Source: ZC4RG30 sp039932715
GTDB taxonomy: Bacteria; Pseudomonadota; Gammaproteobacteria; Steroidobacterales; Steroidobacteraceae
DNA: 64,000 nt
Assembly: GCA_039932715.1 (NCBI GenBank)
Contig: JBDTPN010000010.1
Location: 1-64,000, forward strand
Direction of reading: 5' to 3'
Shown: in pieces, positions 1-8,671 of the stretch
Numbering within the stretch: the stretch's first letter is position 1
How the letters are laid out: each line of letters opens with the position of its first letter
Translations under genes and position numbers: made by a program
The notes under the pieces: generated by a model
What the model was told of the DNA's origin: nothing
Databases searched by the model: none
What the model saw: the letters and a program-made list of their open reading frames with translations, nothing else

Positions 1-117
1 CTCCAAGGTCATCATCCCACCTAACCTCGGTGTCCGGAATATCGGGGGAAGCCCAAATCGGGTCTTGGTCGAATTCGTGTTGGTTGGGTAAAGGGTGTCA
101 CGAGCATTCTGCTGCTA

Positions 118-1512
118 GTGTTGCCATTTGCGCAGCCAATTCACGCCAGCACTACCTCCTATACCTACGACGTTCACGGGCGACTTACGAAAGTAGAGGC
201 GCCGGTCGGGATTGATGTTTCGCGCACTACCTACGGATTTGACGCTGCGAACAACCGCACTTCCGTCGTCACTTTTCAGGCGGACATAACAGCGCCGAAC
301 GCACCCACGAGTCTGACTGCCATCGCCCAAGCCTCCGATAGGATTCGATTGAATTGGACGACCAGTCTGGATGTCGGCGGTGGACCTGTGTCCTCTTATA
401 AAATCTACCGCGGCGGGTCCAATGTGGGATCGACCGGTGCACCCCCCTATGACGACACAGGATTGGGGGCAAATACTCCCTATTCCTACAACGTTTCGGC
501 GGTCGACCCTCAGAGCAACGAGTCTGTTCAATCAAACTCAGCGAGCGCGACTACGCCGCCCGGGGCGGACCTGATACCTCCCAGCATACCTACAGGTCTA
601 CAAGGGAGCGCAGTCTCTTGCACATGGGTAAATCTGACATGGAACCCCTCAACGGATACTGGCGGCTCCGGTTTGGGGGGATATCAGATATACCGAGGAG
701 GCTCGTATCTTGCAACCTCAGCTGTTGCAAGTTACTCAGATCAAACCGCAACCTCCGCGGTGGCAAATCTCTATAAGGCGCTTGCTTATGACTTGGCGGC
801 ACCAACCAATTATTCGGGTTTCTCTACTGAGATCTCGGTAACGACTCCAGATTGCGTGCCGCCAAGCGCCCCTGGCAATCCGACGTTCTCGGCAATTCTC
901 GGATCTTCGGCGACAGTTACGTGGACAGCAGCGACCGACAACGTCGGCGTTGCAGGCTATCGATACAGTATCAACGGCGGCTCTAGCTGGACAGATGTGG
1001 GCAACGTTCTAACGACCAATCTGACGGGTCTGGCGCTCTCGACCACCTACACGGTGCTCGTGCAGGCGCGGGACGCGGCTGGAAATTGGAGCGGCAGCGG
1101 CAGCGGCAGCTTTACGACCTTGAGTACCGTTTCAGACACAATGACGTATGTGGGCGGATCCAGTGGAAGTCCCCCTCTTTCACAGATCACCGGTTTCGGG
1201 ACGGGGATGGGTTCACTGGCGCCCGTAACGACTTCTACCGGCAAGACGATCATTGCCTACTGGTCGGATCTCGAATTGGCTGTCGACCAGTATTACCAAT
1301 TCTCTGTAGTCAGCATGGTGACCTATTTTCGAGTAGACGGATTTACCAGCAATCCCGGCGCAGCGTGGTTGCAATCGATCTCTGGACCGGGAGCCACGAC
1401 TTTTACGGGAGCCACTGCGACATTTAACTACACCAACGGATCGGCAGTCTGGACATGGCCGTCCGCACCCAATTTCGTTGGGACAGTAAACATGATCCTT
1501 GTTCACCAGTAG
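118..1512 (+). CDS. Fibronectin type III repeat protein with a short YD/RHS-like N-terminal segment
   Basis: Predicted exported protein of unknown binding role. Residues about 14-50 carry YD-repeat-like text (YTYDVHGRL, then FDAANNRTSV) as in RHS proteins. Three FN3-type domains follow at roughly 60-150, 155-247 and 250-335, each opening with a PP/AP linker. The last 125 residues are unrecognised. The frame is open back to base 25, and the stretch just before the GTG used here reads as a hydrophobic signal-peptide core ending in FAQPIHA. The true start is therefore probably upstream or lost, since no ATG or GTG lies further upstream in frame. It sits 5' of a small secreted protein and a large RHS gene on the same strand, so the three probably form one accessory unit. 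It may be the tail of a rearranged RHS gene that acquired FN3 domains. Confidence 0.6.
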   Translation: MLPFAQPIHASTTSYTYDVHGRLTKVEAPVGIDVSRTTYGFDAANNRTSVVTFQADITAPNAPTSLTAIAQASDRIRLNWTTSLDVGGGPVSSYKIYRGGSNVGSTGAPPYDDTGLGANTPYSYNVSAVDPQSNESVQSNSASATTPPGADLIPPSIPTGLQGSAVSCTWVNLTWNPSTDTGGSGLGGYQIYRGGSYLATSAVASYSDQTATSAVANLYKALAYDLAAPTNYSGFSTEISVTTPDCVPPSAPGNPTFSAILGSSATVTWTAATDNVGVAGYRYSINGGSSWTDVGNVLTTNLTGLALSTTYTVLVQARDAAGNWSGSGSGSFTTLSTVSDTMTYVGGSSGSPPLSQITGFGTGMGSLAPVTTSTGKTIIAYWSDLELAVDQYYQFSVVSMVTYFRVDGFTSNPGAAWLQSISGPGATTFTGATATFNYTNGSAVWTWPSAPNFVGTVNMILVHQ

Positions 1513-1541
1513 ACGCCTGAAGCGCCTCACGGAGAATCACG

Positions 1542-1901
1542 ATGAAAGCCAAGAAATACACGAAGTCCTGGGCCTTGGCAGCAGTGGCAATAGGTCTGTG
1601 TGTCGTGTCCGGTGTGACGTCTGCCGCATGCCTGCAGAAGACAAGACCAGTCAAAGGTCTGAGTGGCGCACAGACATTCATGGTAGCTCAGAAAAGTGAA
1701 GTCGCGGACTACGCGAAACTCGGCTTTAGCGAAGTGCAATGTCCTAAGGATATGAGCGTATTTCGTCAGTACGTTGAAAAAATCTGCTCAAGTTCGAATG
1801 CCGGTTCCATCCCTTCCATGAACACGGAAATAATGTTTGGCCGGAATAGAGAGCTGGCGTGCAATTCGGCAAGAGCTGGGCTTACTGAGTCGGGCGGCTA
1901 A
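1542..1901 (+). CDS. Small secreted cysteine-containing protein, unknown function
   Basis: Not recognised. The 119-residue product has a clear Sec signal: basic MKAKKYTK, a hydrophobic core, and a cleavage-like TSAA at about residue 28. The mature part is about 90 residues with four cysteines (in ACLQK, VQCPK, KICSS and LACNS), which could form two disulfides. Start ATG is preceded by a purine-rich CGGAGAATCACG, a plausible ribosome binding site. It lies 29 bases after the FN3 gene and 53 bases before the RHS gene, so co-transcription is likely. It could be a secreted accessory or chaperone for its neighbours, but nothing in the sequence proves that. Confidence 0.6.
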   Translation: MKAKKYTKSWALAAVAIGLCVVSGVTSAACLQKTRPVKGLSGAQTFMVAQKSEVADYAKLGFSEVQCPKDMSVFRQYVEKICSSSNAGSIPSMNTEIMFGRNRELACNSARAGLTESGG

Positions 1902-1954
1902 TCGGAAATTGTCTGGTACGTGCGATGGGGCAGCACTAGGAACCTAAAAGAAAA

Positions 1955-4900
1955 ATGATGCAAAAGATCTCAGGAATGTCGAAGTTAGTTGCTGCCCTAA
2001 TTTTCGGATTGGCATGGAGTGCCTTCGCGCAAGCTCAAAGTGCTCCACTGCCAGACAGGCACATGATTGATGAAAACGGATTTGATCTCATTTCTGGCAC
2101 ACGATCTAATGCAACGACTGATCTCGTCATTGGTCAGCCAGGAAGTGGCGGGCTTACCTTTGGACGCCATAGAGATAGCTTTGCTGCATCAGAGCTCTAT
2201 TTTTCAGGAGCCATCAGCACAGTATCCTATACGTCATCGAAGGCATTCATAGTCTCGATGGACAATTCGGTGAATGACACCATTGAGCGTTTCTCAAAGC
2301 AGAACAGTCCTAGCAATGCGCCATACGTAAACTTGGAAGGCACAGCATCCACGCTGACCAAGTCGGGTTCGACATTTACGTACACAAACTCAGATGGACT
2401 GATTGCGACTTACTCAACACTACCAGGGCGTAGCGTAGATTCATATTTTATAAAGACACTTACTATCCCAGGCGGAGAGATCCGCACCTACAACTGGGTG
2501 TCTAACGCTCAGCCTATATCGCGTCTTCAGTCCGTTACCAATAGCCGTGGATATCAAATAAAACTGCTGTATGCCGATGTAGGTGGGGTGTGGGGCGGAT
2601 TGTCCGGTGCCATGGGCATCAACATGGCCATTGATTACTGCAGCCCTACTGCCAATTCGTGCACGGGAACTACTCAGTCGTGGCCTACAGTCTCATACGT
2701 TATCGGCAGTGACTATCTTTTCACGGATGCCGCGGGTGCCGTAACTGCCTACAATTCTTCGACAGGTTCAATTCGATGGCCAGGCAGTCAAACTTACAAC
2801 GAAGTCTTCAGTGGGGGCTATACGCGCAATGGGCGGACTTGGACGTATGCCCTGAGTTCGACCGGTAGCGATCCCACAACAACGGTAACTGATCCCGGAA
2901 ATCGAGTCAGCATTTACGTGTTCGACGCTGTGACGCGGACAATCAAGAGTTATACGAATGTCGCCACTAGCGAGACCACGACCTACGTGAACGATGCGAA
3001 TGGCAGGCCCATTACTGTAACGTTACCTTCAAATGAGACGATTCACTACGTCTACGATCCGCGAGGGAATGCCGTTGAAATTAGGCGAACGTCTCCTTCA
3101 ACGGCGGACTTGGTTTGGACCGCAGAATTTGATGCGACTTGCACGGTTGCGACCGCAAAAATCTGCAACCAGCCGCACTGGACGCAGGACCCAAAAGGTG
3201 GACGCACTGACTACACATACGACACAACGACGGGGGGGGTGCTGACGTCTATGCTGCCAGCGGTCAACGGCGTTCGACCCACAACTACAAATACATATTC
3301 GAACCTTCAGGCGTACTACAAGAATTCTGCAGGGACCATCGTAGCGTCGGGGACCAACTTGCGACTGGTTACGGCATCGTCGACGTGTCGTACCTTGGGA
3401 AGCTGCACCAATGGTGCAGATGAGCTTCGAACCGTTATCAGCTATGGAGCCAACAGCGTCGCGAACAATCGCCTGCCGGTAAGCACGACGATCCGGAACG
3501 GAACCAACACAATTTCTGCGGTCACTACTCGTAGCTATGATGGTATCGGCAATGTTACTTCCGTGGATGGACCGCTCTCGAACGATACTTCGTTCGTGAC
3601 CTATGACGCCGGAAGAAGGGTAATCGGGCAGATCGGACCTGATCCGGATGTCGCCGGGCCGCGATTGCCGTCCGCGGTGCGCACAACCTACAACGCGCAA
3701 GGGTGGCCTGGCACCGTGGAGAACGGAACGGTCGCCAATCAGGGCACCACCCTGGCCGGATTTACAGCATTACAGATCCAGACTACGAGTTTCGACAGTG
3801 ACGGCCGGTCGACCAGTTCTGTGTTGGTGGCGGGCGGAGCCAACGTTGCTGCGCAGCAAACCAGCTACGATACGCTGGGTAGAGTGGATTGCACTGCCAC
3901 GCGGATGGACCCGGCGACATTTGCAGGTGGAGGAGCGGCTTGCAGCAATATTTCGGGAAGCGCCACCTTTGGTCCGGACCGAATCAGCAAGTATGCCTAT
4001 GACAGTGGCGACCGGGTGACCTCGGTCACCAGTGGCTTCGGGGTGGACCCGATCGTGGATCGATCACTGATCTATACCGCGGGGCGGCTCACTGCGGTTC
4101 TTGACGGCAAGGGTAACAAGACCACCTACGTCAATGACGGGTTCGGGCGAGTGTCCCAGGTTCAATATCCGGATCCGGTCAATGTGGGAAGTTCGTCCGG
4201 CACTGACTATGAGCAGTTCGGATATGACGCCAATTCACAGATTACGTCGGTCCGCCGACGCAGTGGCACCACAATCACGTTGAACCGGGACGCGTTGAAT
4301 CGCGTCACTTCCAAAGTGATAGGCGCGGGATCGGCCGACGATGTGTACCTGAATCTGGACAACCAGGGACGTGTCATCTGGGCGCGCAAGGGCAGCACTT
4401 CCGGCGCGGGCATTGACCAGACCTATGATGGCCTGGGCAGGCTGGCAACGCGCACAGTGTTCGGGCGGCAGATGAGCTATTTGCTTGATGCGGCGGGAAG
4501 GCGGACGAAGCTGACGTACCCGGATGGGTTCTTTGTCAATTACGGGTACAGCAATGCAAATGAGCTGACGACGGTGAGCGACAGCTCAGGCGTTACGTTG
4601 GCAACGTACACCTACAGCACGGCAGGGTATCCGACGGGTATTGCCCGGCCGGCCAGTGCCGCAGTCACGTCGTTCACGCCGGACGCGCTGGGTCGGCTGC
4701 AAACTCTGACTCAGGATCTGAGTGGCACTGTCTATGACAGCACCGTCACGTTGGGCTATAACCCTGCCGGGCAAATTGTGAGCCGCAGCCAGAGCAATGA
4801 TGCGGCCTATACCTGGTTGCCACCGGTACCAAACTCCAGCACTGCGGAAACCGTGAACGGCCGAAACCAGCTGACGCAGGTTGGAGCCACAGCAATACCC

Positions 4901-6025
4901 TCAGATGCCGACACCAATATCAGTACCCTCAATAGCTATAGCTATGCATACAACGCATTGGGTCAAATGGTCAGTGGCGGTGGCACAGCGGTGGAATATG
5001 ATCCCTCCGGAATGCTTTCGAAAGTAGGCACAACTGACTACCTGTACGACGGTCCGGATCTGATTGCCCAGTACAGCGGCGCGACAGTGCTGCGCAAGTT
5101 TGTGCATGGCGGCGGCTCGGATGAGCCGCTAGTCTGGTACGAGGGCTCGGGGACCACCACCCGCAAATACCTGCAGGCCGATGAGCGGGGTTCGATCATC
5201 ACGGCCAGCGACAACTCTGGTGTGGCCACCTCCTCGGTCAAATACTCCGCTTATGGTGAGTCGGGCACGCTGGCATCGGCATTCGGTTATACCGGACAGG
5301 TGTACATTGCTGCCTTGAATGCCTATTACTACAAGGCCAGGTTCTACTCTCGCGAGACGGGCAGGTTCTTGAGTCCGGATCCGATCGGGTACGCGGATAG
5401 CATGAACATGTATGGGTATGTCGGAGGGGATCCTGTCAATCTGGTGGATCCGTTTGGGTTTCAAAGCTGTGCTGACAATGTATTGAAAGTACCGTTTGCC
5501 GGACAGCAGCCGGACTGTGATCTTGACGAAGTTCAAGTTACAGGTTATCGATGCGCCTATTGCTCATCCTGGGCATTTAGCGATTACCTCGCAATGTTTC
5601 CAGAAGCGTTCAATATGGACGCCATAGCGCAGGCTGGCGCCATGGCCGCTAGGAATGTAGGGCTGGCACTCGATGGGAGCGTTGGGGGAGCGGTGCAAGG
5701 GCAGCAGCCAACTAACGAGACATTGCGGCAACAATGTCTGTGGAATCGCTACGGTACGTTTGGGGTGTGGATGGAGAACCTGTCCTACGCATCGTGGATG
5801 GGCGTAGGGCAGGCGGTATTCGAAGAAGAGGTGACCGAGGCGCTAGAGACCAAGGGCACGCAATATGCCAATAGGCTTCTCTATTCACCAAACTACTACG
5901 CAGGTAGACGCGCGAGTAATCTGTTGAAGGGTATGAAAGTTCTCAGTAAGGCTACAGGCGTTGTAAGCGCAGGTGCTACTGGTTTCCAAGTCGGCATGGA
6001 AGCGCAGTGCAGATGGTTGGAATAA
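1955..6025 (+). CDS. RHS/YD-repeat protein with RHS-associated core and unknown C-terminal domain
   Basis: Large exported polymorphic-toxin-like protein of 1356 residues. A Sec signal occupies about residues 1-27. Many YD repeats (YDGLGR, YDALGR-like units) fill about 300-1080 and would form the RHS shell. The RHS-associated core follows at about 1090-1168, with RFYSRETGRFLSPDPIG and ending NLVDPFGF, the usual junction at which the C-terminal domain is released. The tip, about 1170-1356, matches no toxin fold I recognise. It has several cysteines (CAYCSSW) and a Gly/Ala-rich end. Base composition is visibly less GC-rich than the rest of the window, and a string of small ORFs follows, both consistent with horizontal transfer. 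In RHS systems the gene just downstream often encodes immunity; here that is a 66-residue membrane protein. Confidence 0.9.
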   Translation: MMQKISGMSKLVAALIFGLAWSAFAQAQSAPLPDRHMIDENGFDLISGTRSNATTDLVIGQPGSGGLTFGRHRDSFAASELYFSGAISTVSYTSSKAFIVSMDNSVNDTIERFSKQNSPSNAPYVNLEGTASTLTKSGSTFTYTNSDGLIATYSTLPGRSVDSYFIKTLTIPGGEIRTYNWVSNAQPISRLQSVTNSRGYQIKLLYADVGGVWGGLSGAMGINMAIDYCSPTANSCTGTTQSWPTVSYVIGSDYLFTDAAGAVTAYNSSTGSIRWPGSQTYNEVFSGGYTRNGRTWTYALSSTGSDPTTTVTDPGNRVSIYVFDAVTRTIKSYTNVATSETTTYVNDANGRPITVTLPSNETIHYVYDPRGNAVEIRRTSPSTADLVWTAEFDATCTVATAKICNQPHWTQDPKGGRTDYTYDTTTGGVLTSMLPAVNGVRPTTTNTYSNLQAYYKNSAGTIVASGTNLRLVTASSTCRTLGSCTNGADELRTVISYGANSVANNRLPVSTTIRNGTNTISAVTTRSYDGIGNVTSVDGPLSNDTSFVTYDAGRRVIGQIGPDPDVAGPRLPSAVRTTYNAQGWPGTVENGTVANQGTTLAGFTALQIQTTSFDSDGRSTSSVLVAGGANVAAQQTSYDTLGRVDCTATRMDPATFAGGGAACSNISGSATFGPDRISKYAYDSGDRVTSVTSGFGVDPIVDRSLIYTAGRLTAVLDGKGNKTTYVNDGFGRVSQVQYPDPVNVGSSSGTDYEQFGYDANSQITSVRRRSGTTITLNRDALNRVTSKVIGAGSADDVYLNLDNQGRVIWARKGSTSGAGIDQTYDGLGRLATRTVFGRQMSYLLDAAGRRTKLTYPDGFFVNYGYSNANELTTVSDSSGVTLATYTYSTAGYPTGIARPASAAVTSFTPDALGRLQTLTQDLSGTVYDSTVTLGYNPAGQIVSRSQSNDAAYTWLPPVPNSSTAETVNGRNQLTQVGATAIPSDADTNISTLNSYSYAYNALGQMVSGGGTAVEYDPSGMLSKVGTTDYLYDGPDLIAQYSGATVLRKFVHGGGSDEPLVWYEGSGTTTRKYLQADERGSIITASDNSGVATSSVKYSAYGESGTLASAFGYTGQVYIAALNAYYYKARFYSRETGRFLSPDPIGYADSMNMYGYVGGDPVNLVDPFGFQSCADNVLKVPFAGQQPDCDLDEVQVTGYRCAYCSSWAFSDYLAMFPEAFNMDAIAQAGAMAARNVGLALDGSVGGAVQGQQPTNETLRQQCLWNRYGTFGVWMENLSYASWMGVGQAVFEEEVTEALETKGTQYANRLLYSPNYYAGRRASNLLKGMKVLSKATGVVSAGATGFQVGMEAQCRWLE

Positions 6026-6029
6026 TGAC

Positions 6030-6230
6030 ATGCGAATAGCAATCAGATGTTTAGGAGTTGTAGTGGGAATCGTATGGTTGTGCTTTGCGGTCTACTATTC
6101 CCAATTACATGAAGAGACCGTTCTGCGCAGAGTTGCCACATGTGCGACCTACGTGATTTTGGGATCGGCATTCTTGGTGTACGGGATAAGAGGAAGGTTG
6201 CGAATAAAGCGTACGGATTCCTCCGTGTGA
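6030..6230 (+). CDS. Small two-helix membrane protein, candidate immunity partner of the RHS protein
   Basis: Predicted 66-residue inner-membrane protein. Helix one is about residues 6-21 (GVVVGIVWLCFAVYY) and helix two about 34-50 (YVILGSAFLVYGI), followed by a basic tail GRLRIKRTD. The ATG at 6030 lies four bases after the RHS stop. A longer reading from 5973 would overlap the RHS C-terminus in another frame and has no better start, so the short form is chosen. Position immediately behind an RHS toxin-like gene suggests an immunity role. That is inference from synteny only, and no sequence family was recognised. Confidence 0.55.
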   Translation: MRIAIRCLGVVVGIVWLCFAVYYSQLHEETVLRRVATCATYVILGSAFLVYGIRGRLRIKRTDSSV

Positions 6231-6242
6231 TGGCTCGATCCA

Positions 6243-6524
6243 ATGTGTGCCGCCCATCACGAGCTACCTCGTGCGTACGCCGCGCCTGCTCATGCTCGGC
6301 TCATGACCGCCGGGGGACTGGCGGGTGCTCTTATTGTTGCGAACCTCATTGGCTTCCACGAATTTGAAGTGGTCGAACTTGGAGTCGAGGGTGCAACATT
6401 ACTGACTGTCCTCTACAGCACTGGGCTTGAGGGAGTCGGGCTCGGAGGCGTGACCGGTAGCGCGTTTGGTGCAATTTCACTTGGCGCACTCGGCGCCTCA
6501 TTGCCTGCCCAGAGTTGCCCATAA
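6243..6524 (+). CDS. Hypothetical Gly/Ala-rich hydrophobic protein
   Basis: Not recognised. The 93-residue reading is rich in Gly, Ala, Leu and Val from about residue 20 on (TAGGLAGALIVANLIG, then GVGLGGVTGSAFGAISLGA), like the hydrophobic pre-toxin segments of some RHS C-termini. No good ribosome binding site precedes the ATG. It may be a small membrane protein, or an orphan fragment of a displaced RHS C-terminus. It lies in the same-strand series of short ORFs behind the RHS gene. Confidence 0.35.
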   Translation: MCAAHHELPRAYAAPAHARLMTAGGLAGALIVANLIGFHEFEVVELGVEGATLLTVLYSTGLEGVGLGGVTGSAFGAISLGALGASLPAQSCP

Positions 6525-6534
6525 GGGCCAACTG

Positions 6535-6789
6535 GTGAAGAACGGCTTCATAAAATCGTGCAGTAGTACCGCGGTTGGGAACGTGCTGCTATTCAACCTG
6601 TTAGTTGGATGTCCGGGGATTCTTTGGGCGGTTGGGACCATGTATTCTGAGGGAACCCTCACTTTGGGCACCTTGTTGCGGACGTTGGCGGTCGGGGGGT
6701 TGAGTTCATCGGCTGCTGGATTGGCGTTTTGGTATTCAGTATCGCGGCCCCTGATTCGCAGTCGTAAGGACAAGACCGGTCTGAAATGA
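6535..6789 (+). CDS. Small two-helix membrane protein
   Basis: Predicted 84-residue membrane protein, unknown function. Helices lie at about residues 14-36 (VGNVLLFNLLVGCPGILWAVG) and 47-70, with a basic C-terminus (RSRKDKTGLK). GTG at 6535 is preferred because AAGGGCC overlapping the previous stop is a good ribosome binding site at 7-8 bases. Reading further upstream would overlap the preceding ORF. It is the last of three short ORFs after the RHS gene and could be another immunity or orphan partner. Confidence 0.45.
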   Translation: MKNGFIKSCSSTAVGNVLLFNLLVGCPGILWAVGTMYSEGTLTLGTLLRTLAVGGLSSSAAGLAFWYSVSRPLIRSRKDKTGLK

Positions 6790-7293
6790 CGGGCAAAATG
6801 GGACGAAACGGCTCGTTACAGGCACAAAAGGGAAAGAAGGTCCGAGGCTTAACTCCATGGGCCCGCTGGGCGCGGCTGCAGTAGCGACGTCACCCCTGCT
6901 TTGAGTAGCGGGAGCCATTAGAGTCTGACCCCGGCTGAGGTCGGTCTACCCCTTCAAGCCCGCGGCCCACAGGATCGCTCAATTCGCTCCCCGCCTGGAG
7001 GCGAGCGAATTCTTGGACTTCACTTCATCCAGTAGCACCAGCGAAACGCAAACCTTGTGCCTCGTGAGCCCGCCAGAAGAGATAGTCAGGAATGCCAATC
7101 CCCGCAACCTCATGGTTGGTGCGCAGGGACAAATGAGGCTAGGAGGTTGCGGGACTTTTGCGGGGATCAGTGCTGCTTCGTTGTGCTCGGTAGTGACATT
7201 TGCAACGATGTCCCGATGGCCACGGTTAGATAAGTCTCTGATAACTAAAGAACAAAGTTTCCAGCAAAATTGGCTCTGATTAGCCTCCGCAAG
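6790..7293. other. Non-coding accessory DNA left of the first tRNA fragment
   Basis: No convincing gene. A reading at 7013-7279 on the plus strand lacks family features and a good ribosome binding site. The stretch holds a GAGTCTGACCCC word at about 6922, of a kind I associate with REP-type elements, and a near-perfect palindrome at 6981-7011. It separates the RHS cluster from the first att-like repeat. Confidence 0.4.
6981..7011. repeat. Inverted repeat with 9-bp perfect arms
   Basis: Arms AATTCGCTC (6981-6989) and GAGCGAATT (7003-7011) are perfect complements, with an inner GCC/GGC pair around a TGGA loop and a three-base bulge. There is no T-tract, so a rho-independent terminator is unlikely. 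It could be an old mobile-element end or a protein-binding palindrome. Confidence 0.5.
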
Positions 7294-7335
7294 CTACGAA
7301 CCAGAAGGCCGGGAGTTCGAATCTCTCCAGGCGCA
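7294..7335 (+). repeat. tRNA-Arg(ACG) 3'-half fragment, att-like direct repeat copy 1
   Basis: The 42 bases start at the anticodon loop (CTACGAA, anticodon ACG) and run through the 3' anticodon arm, a complete T-arm with TTCGAAT loop and the 3' acceptor strand, followed by CCA. The 5' neighbour (CCTCCGCAAG) cannot pair with CCAGA, so no 5' half is present and this is not a functional tRNA. An exact second copy lies at 8589-8630. A tRNA 3' half in direct repeat is the classic product of tyrosine-integrase insertion into a tRNA gene. Confidence 0.85.
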
Positions 7336-7338
7336 CCA

Positions 7339-7691
7339 TTAATTCAATGAGTGAGGGAAACCCGGCCAATTGCACGATTGGCCGAGTCACCACTGAGTCA
7401 CCAACGGCTCCTCGATCACACACGGCCACATCGCCAGTTTGATTTGCCACTACTGCAATGACATCTCAGCGCGTGAAACCGCTAGCTGTTTCTGCGGTGT
7501 TGTTGATGTCAGCTTCTGGCCGACCAGAGCCAGATTGCTCACCGTCTCCGGTGTGCCCTTCTGCGGCATTGATGAGTGGCGGTTTCGGAGCGTGAGAATG
7601 AGGCGTGAAGCGAGCGTCTGTGGCCGAGCCGCCGAGGTCATGCCACAATTATTTAGAACTGAAGAGCAATCTTGAGGATGGAGGCGAAGGC
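7339..7691. other. Non-coding stretch between att-like copy 1 and the CMD-family gene
   Basis: No supported gene. An 8-bp perfect hairpin (CGGCCAAT at 7363-7370, ATTGGCCG at 7377-7384, six-base loop) lies just after the tRNA fragment but has no following T-run. The rest contains only short overlapping readings without recognisable features. GGATGGAGG at 7677-7685 serves as ribosome binding site for the next gene. Confidence 0.4.
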
Positions 7692-8312
7692 ATGGACTTA
7701 CGATGTGTTTCTTTGGCCGTCGCCTCAGCCTTCATCGGTATTGCCGCCCGAGCGGAGGAACGGCTGCCGACAGTGCCCCCAGCGCAATACACGCCAGAGC
7801 AGAGACTAGCCGCAGTTGATTTCGAGACTGCGCGCAAGGCTCCAGTTTTTGGCCCATTTGAACCCATGATGCACAGCCCGCAGGTGATGTCGCAGGCGCG
7901 CGCAATGGGCGACTACCTTCGCTACAAATCAGCTATCGGCAATACGCTCAGTGAGCTCATGATCCTGATTACCGCGCGCGAATGGATGCAGGACTACGAG
8001 TGGTCCCTGCACTACCCGATCGCCCTTAAGGCCGGCATTCGGCAGGAAGTCGCCGATTCCATTGCCGCCGGTCGGCACCCGGCCGCGATGAGTATTGATG
8101 AAGAGATCGTGTACGACTACGCCAACGAACTACTGAAGAGCCATCAGATTTCCGATGCGACGTTCGAGCGCGCGAAGTCTCGTTTTGGCACAAAGGGGAT
8201 CGTCGACATGACGGGAATCGTCGGTTACTACACCTTTCTTGCCATGCAGCTCAATGCAGCTCAGTACCCGATCCCAAAGGAAGCCAAGAAGCTACCGAGC
8301 ATGCCCCGCTAA
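7692..8312 (+). CDS. Exported carboxymuconolactone decarboxylase (AhpD-like) family protein
   Basis: CMD/AhpD-fold protein of 206 residues with a Sec signal (about 1-21, ending ARA). The CMD core spans about 75-190, with SELMILITAREW and YEWSLHYPIA, the pattern of the CMD-family subgroup with a conserved Trp and His. The CxxC redox pair of true AhpD is absent, so peroxiredoxin-reductase activity is not expected. A decarboxylase or unassigned periplasmic role is more likely. ATG at 7692 is chosen for its GGAGG ribosome binding site and the signal peptide it creates; a longer reading from 7605 adds an unlikely basic tail. It is the only clear gene between the two tRNA-Arg fragments. Confidence 0.85.
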   Translation: MDLRCVSLAVASAFIGIAARAEERLPTVPPAQYTPEQRLAAVDFETARKAPVFGPFEPMMHSPQVMSQARAMGDYLRYKSAIGNTLSELMILITAREWMQDYEWSLHYPIALKAGIRQEVADSIAAGRHPAAMSIDEEIVYDYANELLKSHQISDATFERAKSRFGTKGIVDMTGIVGYYTFLAMQLNAAQYPIPKEAKKLPSMPR

Positions 8313-8588
8313 GCCAGGGGAGGCCGGTCCCATGATCAGAGTCAGCCTTGAGCCCAACCCGGCCATTCACGTACCGGGAGAGCGGACACTCAAATCATCC
8401 TATGTAGTTTTCTTGATTGCCGGTGAATTCCAGCGACCATGTTGAGTTCTAAAACGCCGATATCGGTGGTGATTCGTAGCGAGCACGTAGCATTTGGTGC
8501 CTGAATGTGCGCTTTGGTGCCGATTTCGAGTGAGGGCGGGCCTGTTAACTTGTTGAAAACCAAGAACCTCAAAAATTTCCAGTCGCGT
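8313..8588. other. Non-coding stretch left of att-like copy 2
   Basis: No gene seen. The words TTTGGTGCCTGA and TTTGGTGCCGA recur 20 bases apart (about 8493 and 8513), and AT-rich sequence (GTTAACTTGTTGAAAACC) precedes the tRNA fragment. Such short repeats beside an attachment core may be integrase arm sites or the remnant of an insertion-sequence end. This is a suggestion only. Confidence 0.35.
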
Positions 8589-8630
8589 CTACGAACCAGA
8601 AGGCCGGGAGTTCGAATCTCTCCAGGCGCA
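8589..8630 (+). repeat. tRNA-Arg(ACG) 3'-half fragment, att-like direct repeat copy 2
   Basis: Exact 42-base match to 7294-7335, with the next three bases TCA instead of CCA, so the CCA end is decayed here. The 5' half is again missing. Because a strong terminator follows 13 bases later, this copy probably retains the original downstream flank of the chromosomal tRNA-Arg gene. The intact tRNA would then lie beyond the left end of the island. Confidence 0.85.
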
Positions 8631-8643
8631 TCAGTTTATGGGA

Positions 8644-8670
8644 GGGCTACGCGTTGGACGTAGCCCTTTC
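8644..8670 (+). terminator. Rho-independent terminator after the tRNA-Arg fragment
   Basis: Perfect 8-bp stem GGGCTACG / CGTAGCCC (8644-8651, 8659-8666) with a 7-base loop, followed by TTTCATT. Placed like a tRNA gene terminator. Confidence 0.8.
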
Positions 8671-8671
8671 A

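Noticed and set aside
6922..6935. Insertion sequence end suggested by GAGTCTGACCCC
   Set aside because: A single short word with no partner repeat or transposase nearby.
7013..7279. Possible 88-codon gene left of the first tRNA fragment
   Set aside because: No ribosome binding site, odd composition and no family resemblance; treated as non-coding.
7294..7338. Intact tRNA gene
   Set aside because: Only the 3' half exists; the 5' flank cannot pair to make the acceptor, D or anticodon stems.
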